Part shown: positions 37,043-45,828 of the stretch, piece by piece
Position numbering within the stretch: the first letter of the stretch is position 1
How the letters are laid out: each line of letters opens with the position of its first letter
NCBI GenBank assembly: GCA_014896455.1
Contig: JADBKJ010000020.1
Location: 186,001 to 250,000, forward strand
Length of the DNA: 64,000 bases
Direction: 5' to 3'
From: Thermoanaerobacter sp.
GTDB lineage: Bacteria > Bacillota > Thermoanaerobacteria > Thermoanaerobacterales > Thermoanaerobacteraceae
The notes under the pieces: generated by a model
Told to the model about the DNA's origin: nothing
Databases searched by the model: none
The model's input: the letters and a program-made list of their open reading frames with translations, nothing else
Position numbers and translations under genes: made by a program

Positions 37043-37081
37043 GTATAGGTTAATGAAATTTAACTTATACTTATTTTTTTA
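37041..37081 (+). terminator. Terminator after spoVAE
   Basis: A 13-bp stem (37041-37053 with 37060-37072, one wobble) followed by a run of seven T. Confidence 0.9.
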
Positions 37082-37142
37082 TCTTTCCCTATGGTATAAT
37101 ATAAAAAGCAAGGAATTATTTTATTGGTAAAAGGGTGATTTT

Positions 37143-38309
37143 TTGCGTATAGAGGTTAATGAAATAGATTTAATTAAACTGCTGAAAGAAATTTCCTTAA
37201 AAACAAAAATTAAATCTTATATTGTAGGTGGAGTTGTAAGAGACTTTTTATTAGGGGTTAAAAACCTTGATATTGATGTAGTAGTGGAAGGAGACGGTAT
37301 TGAGTTTGCTTATATATTGCTTTCTTATTTAAAAGGTGATATTGTAGTGTATGAAGCTTTTAGGACTGCTACCTTAAGTTATGACGGTATTTCTATTGAT
37401 GTTATATCTGCTCGTAAAGAGTATTATGAGCGTCCTGCTGCACTGCCAACAATCGAATTTTCAAATATATACGATGACATGGCAAGAAGAGATTTTACTA
37501 TAAACACTTTGGCTTATGATGTAATAGAAGAGAAGATTTTGGATTATTTTAATGGATTAGAGGACTTAAAAAAGGGTTTAATTAGAGTCCTTCATCCTAA
37601 AAGTTTTATTGATGACCCTACCAGAATATTTAGAGCTATAAGATATGCTACTAGATATTCTTTTGAGATCGAAGAAAAGACGCATAATTTGATGAAGGAA
37701 TCGATAGAAAATATCAGACTTTTGTCTGCTGATAGAATAAGAAATGAAATCTTTTTAATTTTAAAAGAAAGTAAAGCCAAAGAGATGATCGATAAGCTTA
37801 TTTATTACGGTATTGATAAAGTTATTTTTGATGGAATCACACTTAACACTCAACATCTCGATACAGTATATGTAAATTTAGAAATTGAATTATACAGATT
37901 TTTAGTGCTTTTTTACTATCTAAAAGAAAAAGATATTAATAAAATTGAAAAGAGGTTGCGAATAAATAAAATTTATCTCAAGGCTTTAAAAGACTTGGTT
38001 TTTTTGAGAGAGCAACTCAATTGCCAAAATAAAAATATCAGAAAAATAAGAGAAACTATAGAAGAAACAAAAGAAGAAGTTTTAAAAGCTATTGAAGTAA
38101 TGGAAGGAGAAAAAGCCGAAAAAATTATAAAGGGGAAATTGACTGTAAAGGGAAAAGACATAGAAAATTTAGGACTTCCTCCCGGTTCTTTATATGGGGA
38201 ATTAATGGATAATGTGTTTGAGGCGAAAATTAATGGAATTATTGCTACAAGAGATGAAGAAATTGCATTTTTGAAAAAACTGATAGAAAAATTAAAGAAA
38301 GGAGAATAA
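37143..38309 (+). CDS. CCA/poly(A) polymerase-family tRNA nucleotidyltransferase
   Basis: Class II nucleotidyltransferase maturing or repairing tRNA 3' ends. The 388-residue product has YIVGGVVRDFLLG with the catalytic acidic pair in LDIDVVVEGDG, RRDFTINTLAYD and the RNA-binding FIDDPTRIFRAIRYATRY. No HD domain follows. The C-terminus (GLPPGSLYGELMDNVF) resembles CC- or A-adding relatives, so whether it adds the full CCA cannot be told. TTG start after AAGGGTG, with a sigma-A-like TATAAT upstream. Confidence 0.9.
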   Translation: MRIEVNEIDLIKLLKEISLKTKIKSYIVGGVVRDFLLGVKNLDIDVVVEGDGIEFAYILLSYLKGDIVVYEAFRTATLSYDGISIDVISARKEYYERPAALPTIEFSNIYDDMARRDFTINTLAYDVIEEKILDYFNGLEDLKKGLIRVLHPKSFIDDPTRIFRAIRYATRYSFEIEEKTHNLMKESIENIRLLSADRIRNEIFLILKESKAKEMIDKLIYYGIDKVIFDGITLNTQHLDTVYVNLEIELYRFLVLFYYLKEKDINKIEKRLRINKIYLKALKDLVFLREQLNCQNKNIRKIRETIEETKEEVLKAIEVMEGEKAEKIIKGKLTVKGKDIENLGLPPGSLYGELMDNVFEAKINGIIATRDEEIAFLKKLIEKLKKGE

Positions 38310-38311
38310 AT

Positions 38312-38920
38312 TTGATAGATTTTATAGATTTTTTATATAGAATACCTGCACTTCTTATTGCGATGAGTTTCCACGAATTTAGCCATGGTTATGTAGCAGA
38401 TAAATTGGGGGACCCTACTCCAAGGCAAAGTGGTAGGCTTACATTAAATCCGTTAGCTCATATTGACCCCCTTGGTCTTTTAATGCTTTGGCTTTTAAGG
38501 TTTGGGTGGGCGAAACCTGTCCCCATTAATCCTTTATATTTTAGAGATAGAAAAAAAGGAGTATTGCTTGTATCCTTAGCAGGCCCTCTTTCCAACGTCT
38601 TATTGGCTATCGTTTCTCGAATATTGATGATAGCATTTAAAGATGTTCCAATACTGTATCCACTTTTATATCTATTGTACATTTACAATTTAATTTTTGC
38701 TGTTTTCAATATAATACCTGTGCCGCCTTTGGATGGTTCAAAAGTACTGTGGAGTTTGTTACCTCCAAGAGAAGCTTATATGATTTCTCAATATGAAATG
38801 TATGGACAGGTTATTTTGCTCCTTCTTGTTTTCACTGGGGTTATAGGACAAATCATGGGGCCTGTTATGAATGCTTTGGACTTTTTTATAACTCTTATTT
38901 TAAAGCCTTTTGGGGTGTGA
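38312..38920 (+). CDS. Site-2 protease-family zinc metalloprotease (M50)
   Basis: Rhomboid-sized intramembrane protease of the YwhC type, 202 residues with about five helices. The zinc motif HExxH is in MSFHEFSHGYVADKLGD, and the second ligand region is NIIPVPPLDGSK. The TTG start is two bases after the previous stop. It precedes scpAB as in many Clostridia. Substrate unknown. Confidence 0.92.
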   Translation: MIDFIDFLYRIPALLIAMSFHEFSHGYVADKLGDPTPRQSGRLTLNPLAHIDPLGLLMLWLLRFGWAKPVPINPLYFRDRKKGVLLVSLAGPLSNVLLAIVSRILMIAFKDVPILYPLLYLLYIYNLIFAVFNIIPVPPLDGSKVLWSLLPPREAYMISQYEMYGQVILLLLVFTGVIGQIMGPVMNALDFFITLILKPFGV

Positions 38921-38922
38921 AG

Positions 38923-39654
38923 ATGTACAACGTAAAATTAGAAGTGTTTGAAGGACCTTTTGATTTGCTTTTTCACCTTATAGAAAAAAATGAAATTGAT
39001 TTGATGGATATCCCGATTTCAGTTATTTTAGAGCAATATATGGAATATATTAAAACTTTGCAGGAAATGGATTTAGATGTAGCATCAGAATTTATTGTAA
39101 TGGCAGCTACTTTATTAGAAATTAAATCTAAAATGTTGCTTCCCAAACAGCGGTTTGAGGGACAACAATTAGAAATGGAAGAAGTAGACCCAAGAGAAGA
39201 ATTAGTAACTAAATTGATTGAGTACAAGAAATATAAAATTATTGCCCAGACTTTTAGAGAAATGTGCAAAATTGGTTCTCGTTTTTTTAGAGAAGAGTCT
39301 GAAGTAAAATATATAGATAAAAAAATCGCTTTAAACTACTCCAGTGAAGATATATATAAAGCATATCTTAAAGTTATTTCAAAAATTAACGCCAGAGAAA
39401 ATGAAATAGAAATAAAAAAAGATGAATATACTGTTGAGAATAAGATTAAAGAGTTATTAGTAAAATTAGTAAAAAAGCCTTTCCTTTGGTTTAGTGAACT
39501 TATAAAGAAAAGTCGAGCAAAAGGAGAAATTATTGTTTCTTTTATCGCTGTTTTAGAGTTAGTGAGATTAAATAGAATTATAGCGGAACAAAAGACTACT
39601 TATGGGGATATACTTATTAAATCCTTTAGGAGAGGAGAAAAAAATGAGCAATGA
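38923..39654 (+). CDS. scpA: Segregation and condensation protein A
   Basis: Kleisin subunit of the Smc-ScpAB condensin. The 243-residue product has the N-terminal EGPFDLLFHLIEKNEIDLMD and a C-terminal winged-helix segment (GEIIVSFIAVLELVRLNRI). The ATG at 38923 follows GGGGTG. It overlaps scpB by 11 bp. Confidence 0.96.
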   Translation: MYNVKLEVFEGPFDLLFHLIEKNEIDLMDIPISVILEQYMEYIKTLQEMDLDVASEFIVMAATLLEIKSKMLLPKQRFEGQQLEMEEVDPREELVTKLIEYKKYKIIAQTFREMCKIGSRFFREESEVKYIDKKIALNYSSEDIYKAYLKVISKINARENEIEIKKDEYTVENKIKELLVKLVKKPFLWFSELIKKSRAKGEIIVSFIAVLELVRLNRIIAEQKTTYGDILIKSFRRGEKNEQ

Positions 39655-40150
39655 AGGAAAAATAGAAGCTATATTGTTCGCAGCAGGAGGACCAGTAAAA
39701 TTAAAAACCTTATCCGAAGTAATAGGACTTTCTCAAGAGGAAATAGTAGATGTTGCAAACAAATTAAAAGAATATTACGACCGAGAAAATCGCGGTTTAG
39801 ATATTATATTTTTTGAAGATAAAGTTCAAATGTGTACAAATGATAATTATGGAGAAATAGTTAGACAAGCTTTGGGATTGGAAATAAAACAAGGACTTTC
39901 TCAAGCAGCATTAGAGGTTTTGGCTATAATAGCTTATAATCAACCTATTACAAGGGCAGAAATTGAAAGAATAAGGGGTGTAAAAAGCGATAAAGCTATA
40001 AATACTTTGCTGGAGTATAATTTGATCAAAGAAAGTGGAAGGGCTTTATCTCCTGGTAGGCCAATACTGTATACTACTACAGAAGATTTTTTAAAGTATT
40101 TTGGAATTAAATCTTTAAAAGAGCTACCGCAAATTGAAATCACACCTTAA
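39644..40150 (+). CDS. scpB: Segregation and condensation protein B
   Basis: Dimeric winged-helix partner of ScpA. The 168-residue product has IEAILFAAGGPV, LSQAALEVLAIIAYNQPIT and the C-terminal GRPILYTTTEDFLKYFGI. The ATG at 39644 follows AGGAGAGGAG within scpA. Confidence 0.96.
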   Translation: MSNEGKIEAILFAAGGPVKLKTLSEVIGLSQEEIVDVANKLKEYYDRENRGLDIIFFEDKVQMCTNDNYGEIVRQALGLEIKQGLSQAALEVLAIIAYNQPITRAEIERIRGVKSDKAINTLLEYNLIKESGRALSPGRPILYTTTEDFLKYFGIKSLKELPQIEITP

Positions 40151-40219
40151 GGAAGGATTAATAATAAAGACCCAAATATTGTTTAGAAAAGGCTTATAAA
40201 CAGCGTAATATGGGGTGAA

Positions 40220-40831
40220 ATGATGAAATATTTGTCTGTTTTTTTTATAATCCTTATTTTTTTGATTTTACTGTATTTTTTGCCTCTTAAAATTAAAGTA
40301 AAAGCGAATAAAGAGGAGAAAAATATTTCCCTGGAAATAGCAGCTAATATATTTTTTGTAAATTTTTTGACCTTTAAATTACAGAAAGAGTCTGAAAAAG
40401 AGAAATTGTATTTCAAAATTTTTGGCATCCAGATACCTAAAAGTGCAGGAACAAAAAAATTAAAGAGAACTAAAAAAAAGAGAAAATTTTCGACTTTAGA
40501 TATAGGATATAAAGATTTTTTTAAGATTATAGAATTTTTAAAAGATGTGCTAAAAGATACTATTGTTTATAAATTTTATTTAAATTTAAAAATTGGGTTA
40601 GAAGATGCAGCTCGGACTGCTATCTTGAACGGCACTTTATGGGGAATAATATATACAGCTCTTATGCCAATATATAATAATGCTACTTTTATTAATGCAC
40701 CGGAGGTTTATATCACACCATACTATGGCCAGAAGAAGTTAGAAGGAAATTTAATTTGCATATTTAAAATAACCTGTGGTAATATTATTATTAATGGAAT
40801 AAAGTTTTTGGGTAGTTTAAATGGGAGGTGA
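40220..40831 (+). CDS. DUF2953 family membrane protein
   Basis: The 203-residue product has an N-terminal helix (VFFIILIFLILLYFLPL), a charged middle (about 75-100, Lys-rich) and a C-terminal region (GLEDAARTAILNGTLWGIIY) typical of DUF2953. It pairs with ytfJ downstream, the usual arrangement in spore-formers, so a sporulation or germination role is likely. ATG at 40220 or 40223 after GGGGTG. Confidence 0.85.
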   Translation: MMKYLSVFFIILIFLILLYFLPLKIKVKANKEEKNISLEIAANIFFVNFLTFKLQKESEKEKLYFKIFGIQIPKSAGTKKLKRTKKKRKFSTLDIGYKDFFKIIEFLKDVLKDTIVYKFYLNLKIGLEDAARTAILNGTLWGIIYTALMPIYNNATFINAPEVYITPYYGQKKLEGNLICIFKITCGNIIINGIKFLGSLNGR

Positions 40832-40837
40832 AAATAA

Positions 40838-41284
40838 ATGAGTGACCACCCAATCGATGCTTTGATGAAAACGACCATGGAAAGCTTAAAAGACATGATA
40901 GATGTCAATACGATAGTAGGAGATGCAGTAGAAACTCCTGATGGAACGATAGTAATCCCTATCTCTCGTGTGACCTTTGGCTTTGCTACTGGAGGCGGTG
41001 AAATTAACTTGCCAAAGAATGATAAAAAAGGTACAGAACAAGATTCATCTCAAAACATGCCCTTTGCCGGTGGCAGTGGCGCAGGGGTTTCTGTACAACC
41101 CGTTGCTTTTATGGTGGTTGGCCAAGGGCAAATCAGGCTCTTGCCAGTTACTCAAAGTGGTATGCTGGAGAGAATAATAGATTTGACGCCTAAATTGATA
41201 GAAGAAATACAAAACTTGTTCAACAAAGGTAAGTCGACAAAAAAGGTACAAAATCCAACAATAAATAACAATGCTGATATTTAA
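40838..41284 (+). CDS. ytfJ: GerW family sporulation protein YtfJ
   Basis: Spore protein needed for normal germination in Bacillus. The 148-residue product has MKTTMESLKDMIDVNTIVGDA, ISRVTFGFATGGGE and the glycine-rich middle followed by GAGVSVQPVAFMVV. Six bases after DUF2953. Confidence 0.94.
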   Translation: MSDHPIDALMKTTMESLKDMIDVNTIVGDAVETPDGTIVIPISRVTFGFATGGGEINLPKNDKKGTEQDSSQNMPFAGGSGAGVSVQPVAFMVVGQGQIRLLPVTQSGMLERIIDLTPKLIEEIQNLFNKGKSTKKVQNPTINNNADI

Positions 41285-41308
41285 AAAGTGGGGAATCCCA
41301 CTTTTTTG
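41283..41308 (+). terminator. Terminator after ytfJ
   Basis: Short GC stem (GTGGG with CCCAC, 41288-41301) extended by A-T pairs and followed by six T. Confidence 0.8.
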
Positions 41309-41327
41309 TATATAAAGGAGGCATAAA

Positions 41328-42467
41328 ATGAAAAAATTTATACTTTATCTTTTTATTCTGTTGTATTTTATGTCTTCTGTAAAAGTGTATGCTGAGAGCT
41401 ATCCTTCTATCTCTGCTAAAGCAGCAATTGTAATGGACCAAGAGACAGGAAGAGTGCTATATGAAAAAAATTCTCATGAAAAGCTGCCAATGGCAAGCAC
41501 TACAAAAATAATGACTTTGTTGGTAGCTTTAGAAAAAGGTAATTTAAATGATATTGTAACTGTCAGCAAAAGGGCTGCAAGCGTTGGAGGTTCATCTATT
41601 TGGCTTTCGCCAGGAGAAAAAATTGATATGGAAAGCTTACTTTATGGACTTATGTTAAACTCAGGGAACGATGCCGCCACAGTTATTGCGGAACATATAG
41701 GTGGTAGTGTAGAAAGTTTTGTCGAAATTATGAACCAAAAAGCAAAAGAAATAGGGGCATATAACACTCATTTTGTAACACCTTCTGGTTTAGACATTGG
41801 CATTGATGACCATTATACTACTGCTTATGATTTAGCTTTAATAACAAGGTATGCTTTTAGATATCCTAAATTTGCCGAGATTGTATCAACAAAAGAAAAG
41901 ACAATTCCTTGGGAAGGGAAAGAATGGGATAGATATTTGAGGAATAAAAATAAGCTCTTATGGATATACGAAGGAGCAGATGGAGTAAAAACTGGATTTA
42001 CTAATAAAGCAGGTAGGTGTCTTGTATCTTCTGCTACAAGAGATGGAAGGAGATTTATTGCAGTTGTTTTAAATAGTCCCCCTATGTGGGAAGATTCCAT
42101 GAAAATATTAGATTTTGCTTTTTCAAAGTACAAACCCCATAAAGTTTTTGAAAAAGGGGAGTTAATTAAGAATGTAAAAGTAGAAGGTGGGAAAGAAAAT
42201 ACTGTATCAGTTGTAAGTGAGAAAGCATGTGTTATTCCAGCATTAGAAGAGGAGAAGCAGAATGTGAATTTAGAATTTTATCTTCCCAAAAGTGTTAAAG
42301 CTCCTGTTGAAAAAGGCGAAAAAATAGGTTATGTGACAGTAAAGATAGGAGAAGAAAAAGTTTGTGATGTCAATTGTGTAGCATTAAAGAAAGTAGAACA
42401 AGAAGATTTTGGTTACAATTTTCAAAAGATAATAAAAAATTGGTTAAAGGTGCTGAATCCCTCTTGA
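41328..42467 (+). CDS. D-alanyl-D-alanine carboxypeptidase, DacF/DacB type
   Basis: Second D,D-carboxypeptidase in the window. The 379-residue product has a signal peptide (FILYLFILLYFMSSVKVYA), SxxK in MASTTK, SxN in NSGND, KTG in VKTGFTNKAG and a C-terminal domain ending in an amphipathic helix. About the same length as DacF at 31.9 kb. It follows ytfJ, so it may act in spore cortex formation. Its stop codon lies in the stem of a hairpin that borders a repeat element. Confidence 0.92.
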   Translation: MKKFILYLFILLYFMSSVKVYAESYPSISAKAAIVMDQETGRVLYEKNSHEKLPMASTTKIMTLLVALEKGNLNDIVTVSKRAASVGGSSIWLSPGEKIDMESLLYGLMLNSGNDAATVIAEHIGGSVESFVEIMNQKAKEIGAYNTHFVTPSGLDIGIDDHYTTAYDLALITRYAFRYPKFAEIVSTKEKTIPWEGKEWDRYLRNKNKLLWIYEGADGVKTGFTNKAGRCLVSSATRDGRRFIAVVLNSPPMWEDSMKILDFAFSKYKPHKVFEKGELIKNVKVEGGKENTVSVVSEKACVIPALEEEKQNVNLEFYLPKSVKAPVEKGEKIGYVTVKIGEEKVCDVNCVALKKVEQEDFGYNFQKIIKNWLKVLNPS

Positions 42468-42485
42468 ATATGACTCAAGAGGGAT
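42457..42485 (+). terminator. Hairpin at the left border of repeat copy 1
   Basis: Perfect 11-bp stem (42457-42467 with 42475-42485) containing the stop codon of the carboxypeptidase gene. No T run follows directly; the repeat element begins at once. Confidence 0.7.
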
Positions 42486-42750
42486 CAGACTGTAGACAAA
42501 CTTTCGCAAAGGAGATATTTTGCAATCGGTGCGACTTGTTACAAAGCGGTAACAAAACTTAGCGAGACTGAGGGTGGAGGCAGGGCCGAAGCCATGGATG
42601 GCGAAGGCGGGCACCTGAGGCAAGGAGGCCGATTGTGCCCGGTACCCTGCCGGAGCCCGAAGGTCGAGCTTTAGTTTTGTCGCTTTGGAACATCGGAGCG
42701 ACGATGCAAAATATCTCCTTTGAATATTTTTTAACTTTGTCAACAAACTG
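42486..42750 (+). repeat. Terminator-associated palindromic element, copy 1 (265 bp)
   Basis: GC-rich element in AT-rich DNA, about 92% identical by eye to copy 2 at 57991. Ends are inverted (CAGACTGTAGACAAACTTT against AACTTTGTCAACAAACTG). An inner arm, AAAGGAGATATTTTGCA at 42508, is exactly complementary to TGCAAAATATCTCCTTT near 42707. The core holds further nested stems (CGGGCAC/GTGCCCG, GGCAGGG/CCCTGCC, GCCA/TGGC). A short minus-strand ORF here is not conserved as protein. Probably a structured RNA or a non-autonomous mobile element. Confidence 0.85.
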
Positions 42751-42751
42751 C

Positions 42752-42776
42752 GAGAGTATTTCGTATACTCTCTTTT
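42752..42776 (+). terminator. Hairpin with T-tract at the right border of repeat copy 1
   Basis: 8-bp stem (42752-42759 with 42765-42772) followed by TTTT. Confidence 0.7.
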
Positions 42777-42844
42777 ATTATTGTATATTTTGTGATAGAA
42801 TTAACTTAAACATACCACATATAGTAATAATGCGAGGTGGTAAC

Positions 42845-43816
42845 TTGGCAAATAGATTAGAATGCATTGACGCTGGTACTGATTATTGTCCTTGCTATTT
42901 GGCTGAATTAAATGAGTGCATAGTATGTTCACAACTTCAGGGGAAAAATTTTTGCGATTGTAATTGGCGAGGAGTTTGTATCTTTCAGGAATTTGTTTGG
43001 GCAGGATACAAGGCTAAAGCTACCCGCAGCACAATTTTTTCTAAAGTGTTAAAAAGGGAAGAAATTAACGAAGAAGTTATAATTTTGACTCTTAAAGTAC
43101 CAAATAAGATGGCACGAGATTTGAATGAACCAGGTTCTTTTGTTTTTTTAAGAGGAATTTCAAGCCCACCTTTTTTTGATACTCCTATGTCAGTAATGTA
43201 TGCAGACGAGCTTGAAGGAATAATCAAGATAGCTATACAAGTAAGTGGTCCAAAAACAAAATTGATCCAAAAAGCTGAGGAAGGAGAAGAGGTTTATTTA
43301 AGAGGGCCTTATTGGAATGGGCTTTTAGGTCATAGGTATATTAAAGGAACTCACAATTCTAAAGCTTTAGTTGTTTTGAGAGGAATTGCACAGGCTCCGG
43401 GGGTAATTGTTATTTCAAAACTAATTAACAACAAAAACAAAGTTATTGCTATCGTAGACAAAGGAAAAGTAGGAGTAAATTTTATAAATGACTATTTGAA
43501 AGAGTTTAATATAATGATAATTGAAACAGACCTTTTAAGCGAAGAAGGGAAAAGAATTTTAAAGGAGTTAATTAAAGATAAAGAAATAACGGTTGTATAT
43601 AGTGGAGGCTCTGATGAACAGCATGTGAATATTTTAAATTATTTGGACTTATATAATCAAGAAGCCTATTTAGCAGTTTCAAACAATAATACTATATGCT
43701 GTGGTGAAGGGATATGTGGTAGTTGTGAAGTTCAGATAGGATACCAAAAAGTAAGAACCTGTAAGGTTCAAGTGGATATTAGAAAAGCTTTGGAAAGGAA
43801 GATGTTACATGGTTAA
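42845..43816 (+). CDS. FAD/NAD(P)-binding electron-transfer protein with Cys-rich N-terminus
   Basis: The 323-residue product combines an N-terminal Cys-rich region (CPCY, CIVC, CDC in the first 45 residues) with a ferredoxin-reductase-like FAD/NAD module. That module resembles dihydroorotate dehydrogenase electron-transfer subunits and sulfide dehydrogenase. A C-terminal [2Fe-2S]-type Cys set is CCGEGICGSCEV with RTCK. The TTG at 42845 follows GAGGTGG; the frame continues upstream through the repeat but that is not coding. It overlaps the next flavoprotein gene by 8 bp. The electron donor and acceptor are unknown. Confidence 0.82.
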   Translation: MANRLECIDAGTDYCPCYLAELNECIVCSQLQGKNFCDCNWRGVCIFQEFVWAGYKAKATRSTIFSKVLKREEINEEVIILTLKVPNKMARDLNEPGSFVFLRGISSPPFFDTPMSVMYADELEGIIKIAIQVSGPKTKLIQKAEEGEEVYLRGPYWNGLLGHRYIKGTHNSKALVVLRGIAQAPGVIVISKLINNKNKVIAIVDKGKVGVNFINDYLKEFNIMIIETDLLSEEGKRILKELIKDKEITVVYSGGSDEQHVNILNYLDLYNQEAYLAVSNNNTICCGEGICGSCEVQIGYQKVRTCKVQVDIRKALERKMLHG

Positions 43817-45092
43817 AGTTATTGTAATAGGTGGAGGTTGGGCTGGTTGTGCAGCTGCTTTAACGGCTCGAAAAGCAGGGGCGGAAGTAGTGCTTTTAGA
43901 AAAAACTGATATGCTTTTGGGATGTGGACTTGTAGGAGGTATAATGAGAAACAATGGAAGATATACTGCTGCAGAAGAACTTATATATTTGGGTGGAAAT
44001 GAACTTATTGAAATAACAGATAAGGCAGCAAGACATGTAAATATCAACTTTCCTGGCCATGCTCATGCAAATCTGTATAATGTGTCAATGGTAGAACCAA
44101 TGATTAGAAAAATGTTACTTGAAAAAGGGGTTACTATTAAGCTGATGACAAGAGCTACAGATGTTGTGATGGAAAGAAAAAAAAGAATAAAAGGAATAGT
44201 TTTAGCAGATGATACTATAGAGTATGGAGATGTTTTTATAGAAACTACTGGTTCTACAGGACCTATGGGCAATTGCCTAAGATATGGAAACGGATGTGCT
44301 ATGTGTATTTTAAGGTGCCCTTCTTTTGGTCCTCGAATTAGCATAAGTTATAGGGCAGGGGTAGAAGACCTTTTAGGAATGAGGGCAGATGAAGTTTATG
44401 GTGCTTTTAGTGGTTCATGTAAATTAAATAAAGAATCTTTAAGCAAAGAGATAAGAGAAAAGCTGGAAAGAGATGGAGTAGTAGTATTGCCTGTGCCTAA
44501 AGAAGATATTAACATGGAAAAATTGAATTTGAAGGTGTGTCAACAATATGCATTGCCAGAATACGCAGAAAATGTTATACTATTAGATACTGGTTATGTA
44601 AAGCTCATGACTCCTTTTTATCCATTAGAAAAACTTAGAAAAATTCCTGGCTTAGAAAGAGCACGTTATGATGACCCCTATTCTGGAGGAAAAGCTAATT
44701 CTGTAAGATATTTGTCAATGGCACCGCGAGATAATACAATGAAAGTTATAGGTTTAGAGAATTTATTATGTGCAGGGGAGAAGTCTGGCTTGTTTACTGG
44801 GCATACTGAGGCAATGGTGACAGGATGTCTTGCTGGACATAACAGCGTAAGATTAGCTCTTGGCATGCCTCTTTTGGAGTTGCCAAGGAATTTAGCTTGT
44901 GGTGATTTGATAGCATATGCTAATGAAAGCATAAAGACGAAAGAAGGCTTGAAAAAGAGGTATACTTTTGCAGGGGCAGAATATTTTGAGAGGATGAAAC
45001 AATTAGGCCTTTATACTACTGATACCAACTTGATAAAAGAAAGGATCATGAGAAATAATTTATTAAAAATTTATGACGAAAAACTTGTATAA
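43809..45092 (+). CDS. FAD-dependent oxidoreductase, TrmFO/GidA-like fold
   Basis: The 427-residue flavoprotein has an N-terminal Rossmann dinucleotide site (VIVIGGGWAGCAAALTARKA) and a C-terminal FAD segment (LLCAGEKSGLFTGHTEAMVTGCLAGHNS) like TrmFO. A Cys cluster (NGCAMCILRCP, about residues 160-170) could hold a metal or be redox-active. Translational overlap with the preceding electron-transfer gene suggests a two-component oxidoreductase. Not TrmFO itself by overall sequence. Substrate unknown. Confidence 0.82.
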   Translation: MVKVIVIGGGWAGCAAALTARKAGAEVVLLEKTDMLLGCGLVGGIMRNNGRYTAAEELIYLGGNELIEITDKAARHVNINFPGHAHANLYNVSMVEPMIRKMLLEKGVTIKLMTRATDVVMERKKRIKGIVLADDTIEYGDVFIETTGSTGPMGNCLRYGNGCAMCILRCPSFGPRISISYRAGVEDLLGMRADEVYGAFSGSCKLNKESLSKEIREKLERDGVVVLPVPKEDINMEKLNLKVCQQYALPEYAENVILLDTGYVKLMTPFYPLEKLRKIPGLERARYDDPYSGGKANSVRYLSMAPRDNTMKVIGLENLLCAGEKSGLFTGHTEAMVTGCLAGHNSVRLALGMPLLELPRNLACGDLIAYANESIKTKEGLKKRYTFAGAEYFERMKQLGLYTTDTNLIKERIMRNNLLKIYDEKLV

Positions 45093-45114
45093 ACGAAAAA
45101 ATGGGTGAACACAA

Positions 45115-45825
45115 ATGGAAAGGTTGCAAAAATACTTAGCAGAATGTGGAATAGCCTCACGAAGAAAGTGCGAAGAGTATATTTTACAAGGCCGTGTAAA
45201 AGTAAATGGAAAAGTAGTAAAAGAGTTGGGAGTAAAAATCAATCCTGATGTTGACATAATTGAATTTGATGATAAAATTGTGAGAAGAGAAAAGAAAAAA
45301 GTTTATATTATGTTAAATAAGCCAACAGGATATATTACTTCCGTAAAAGACCAGTTTGGCAGGCCTACAGTGATGGACTTAGTTAAAGTTAAGGAAAGAA
45401 TATATCCTGTTGGCCGCTTAGATTATGATACATCAGGGCTTATGTTATTCACAAATGATGGGGAGATAGCCAATATCTTAATGCATCCTCGGCATGAAAT
45501 TGTGAAGACGTATATTGCAAAAATCAAAGGAATTCCAACACAAGAAGAGTTGGAAAGGTTTAGAAATGGACTTTTGATAGGGGATTATTTGACTTCGAAA
45601 GCAGAAATAGAGATTTTAGCAGTTAAAAATGGGACAAGTGTTGTAGAAATAAAAATTCATGAAGGGAAAAATAGACAAGTTAGAAAAATGTGTGAGGCTA
45701 TTGGACATCCTGTTATTTCTCTTACAAGAACTAAAATTGGTGAGTTATCTTTAGAAGGGTTAAAACCAGGAGAGTGGAGGTATTTGACACAAAAGGAAAT
45801 AGATTATTTAAAAAGCTTGAGGTGA
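45115..45825 (+). CDS. rluB: Pseudouridine synthase RsuA/RluB family
   Basis: rRNA pseudouridine synthase. The 236-residue product has an N-terminal S4 domain (RLQKYLAECGIASRRKCEEY) and the catalytic GRLDYDTSGLMLFTNDGE with the nucleophilic Asp, plus HEGKNRQVRKMCEAIGHPV. RluB (23S) is the more likely member for a Firmicute, but RsuA cannot be excluded. Confidence 0.92.
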   Translation: MERLQKYLAECGIASRRKCEEYILQGRVKVNGKVVKELGVKINPDVDIIEFDDKIVRREKKKVYIMLNKPTGYITSVKDQFGRPTVMDLVKVKERIYPVGRLDYDTSGLMLFTNDGEIANILMHPRHEIVKTYIAKIKGIPTQEELERFRNGLLIGDYLTSKAEIEILAVKNGTSVVEIKIHEGKNRQVRKMCEAIGHPVISLTRTKIGELSLEGLKPGEWRYLTQKEIDYLKSLR

Positions 45826-45828
45826 AGT

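Noticed and set aside
42444-42746. Minus-strand ORFs over repeat copies 1 and 2 with similar translations
   Set aside because: Similarity follows from the repeat itself. Frames and lengths differ between the copies, no SD is present, and the covarying changes favour RNA.
42635-42844. N-terminal extension of the electron-transfer protein into the repeat
   Set aside because: The extension covers the element and a terminator; the TTG at 42845 has a proper SD.
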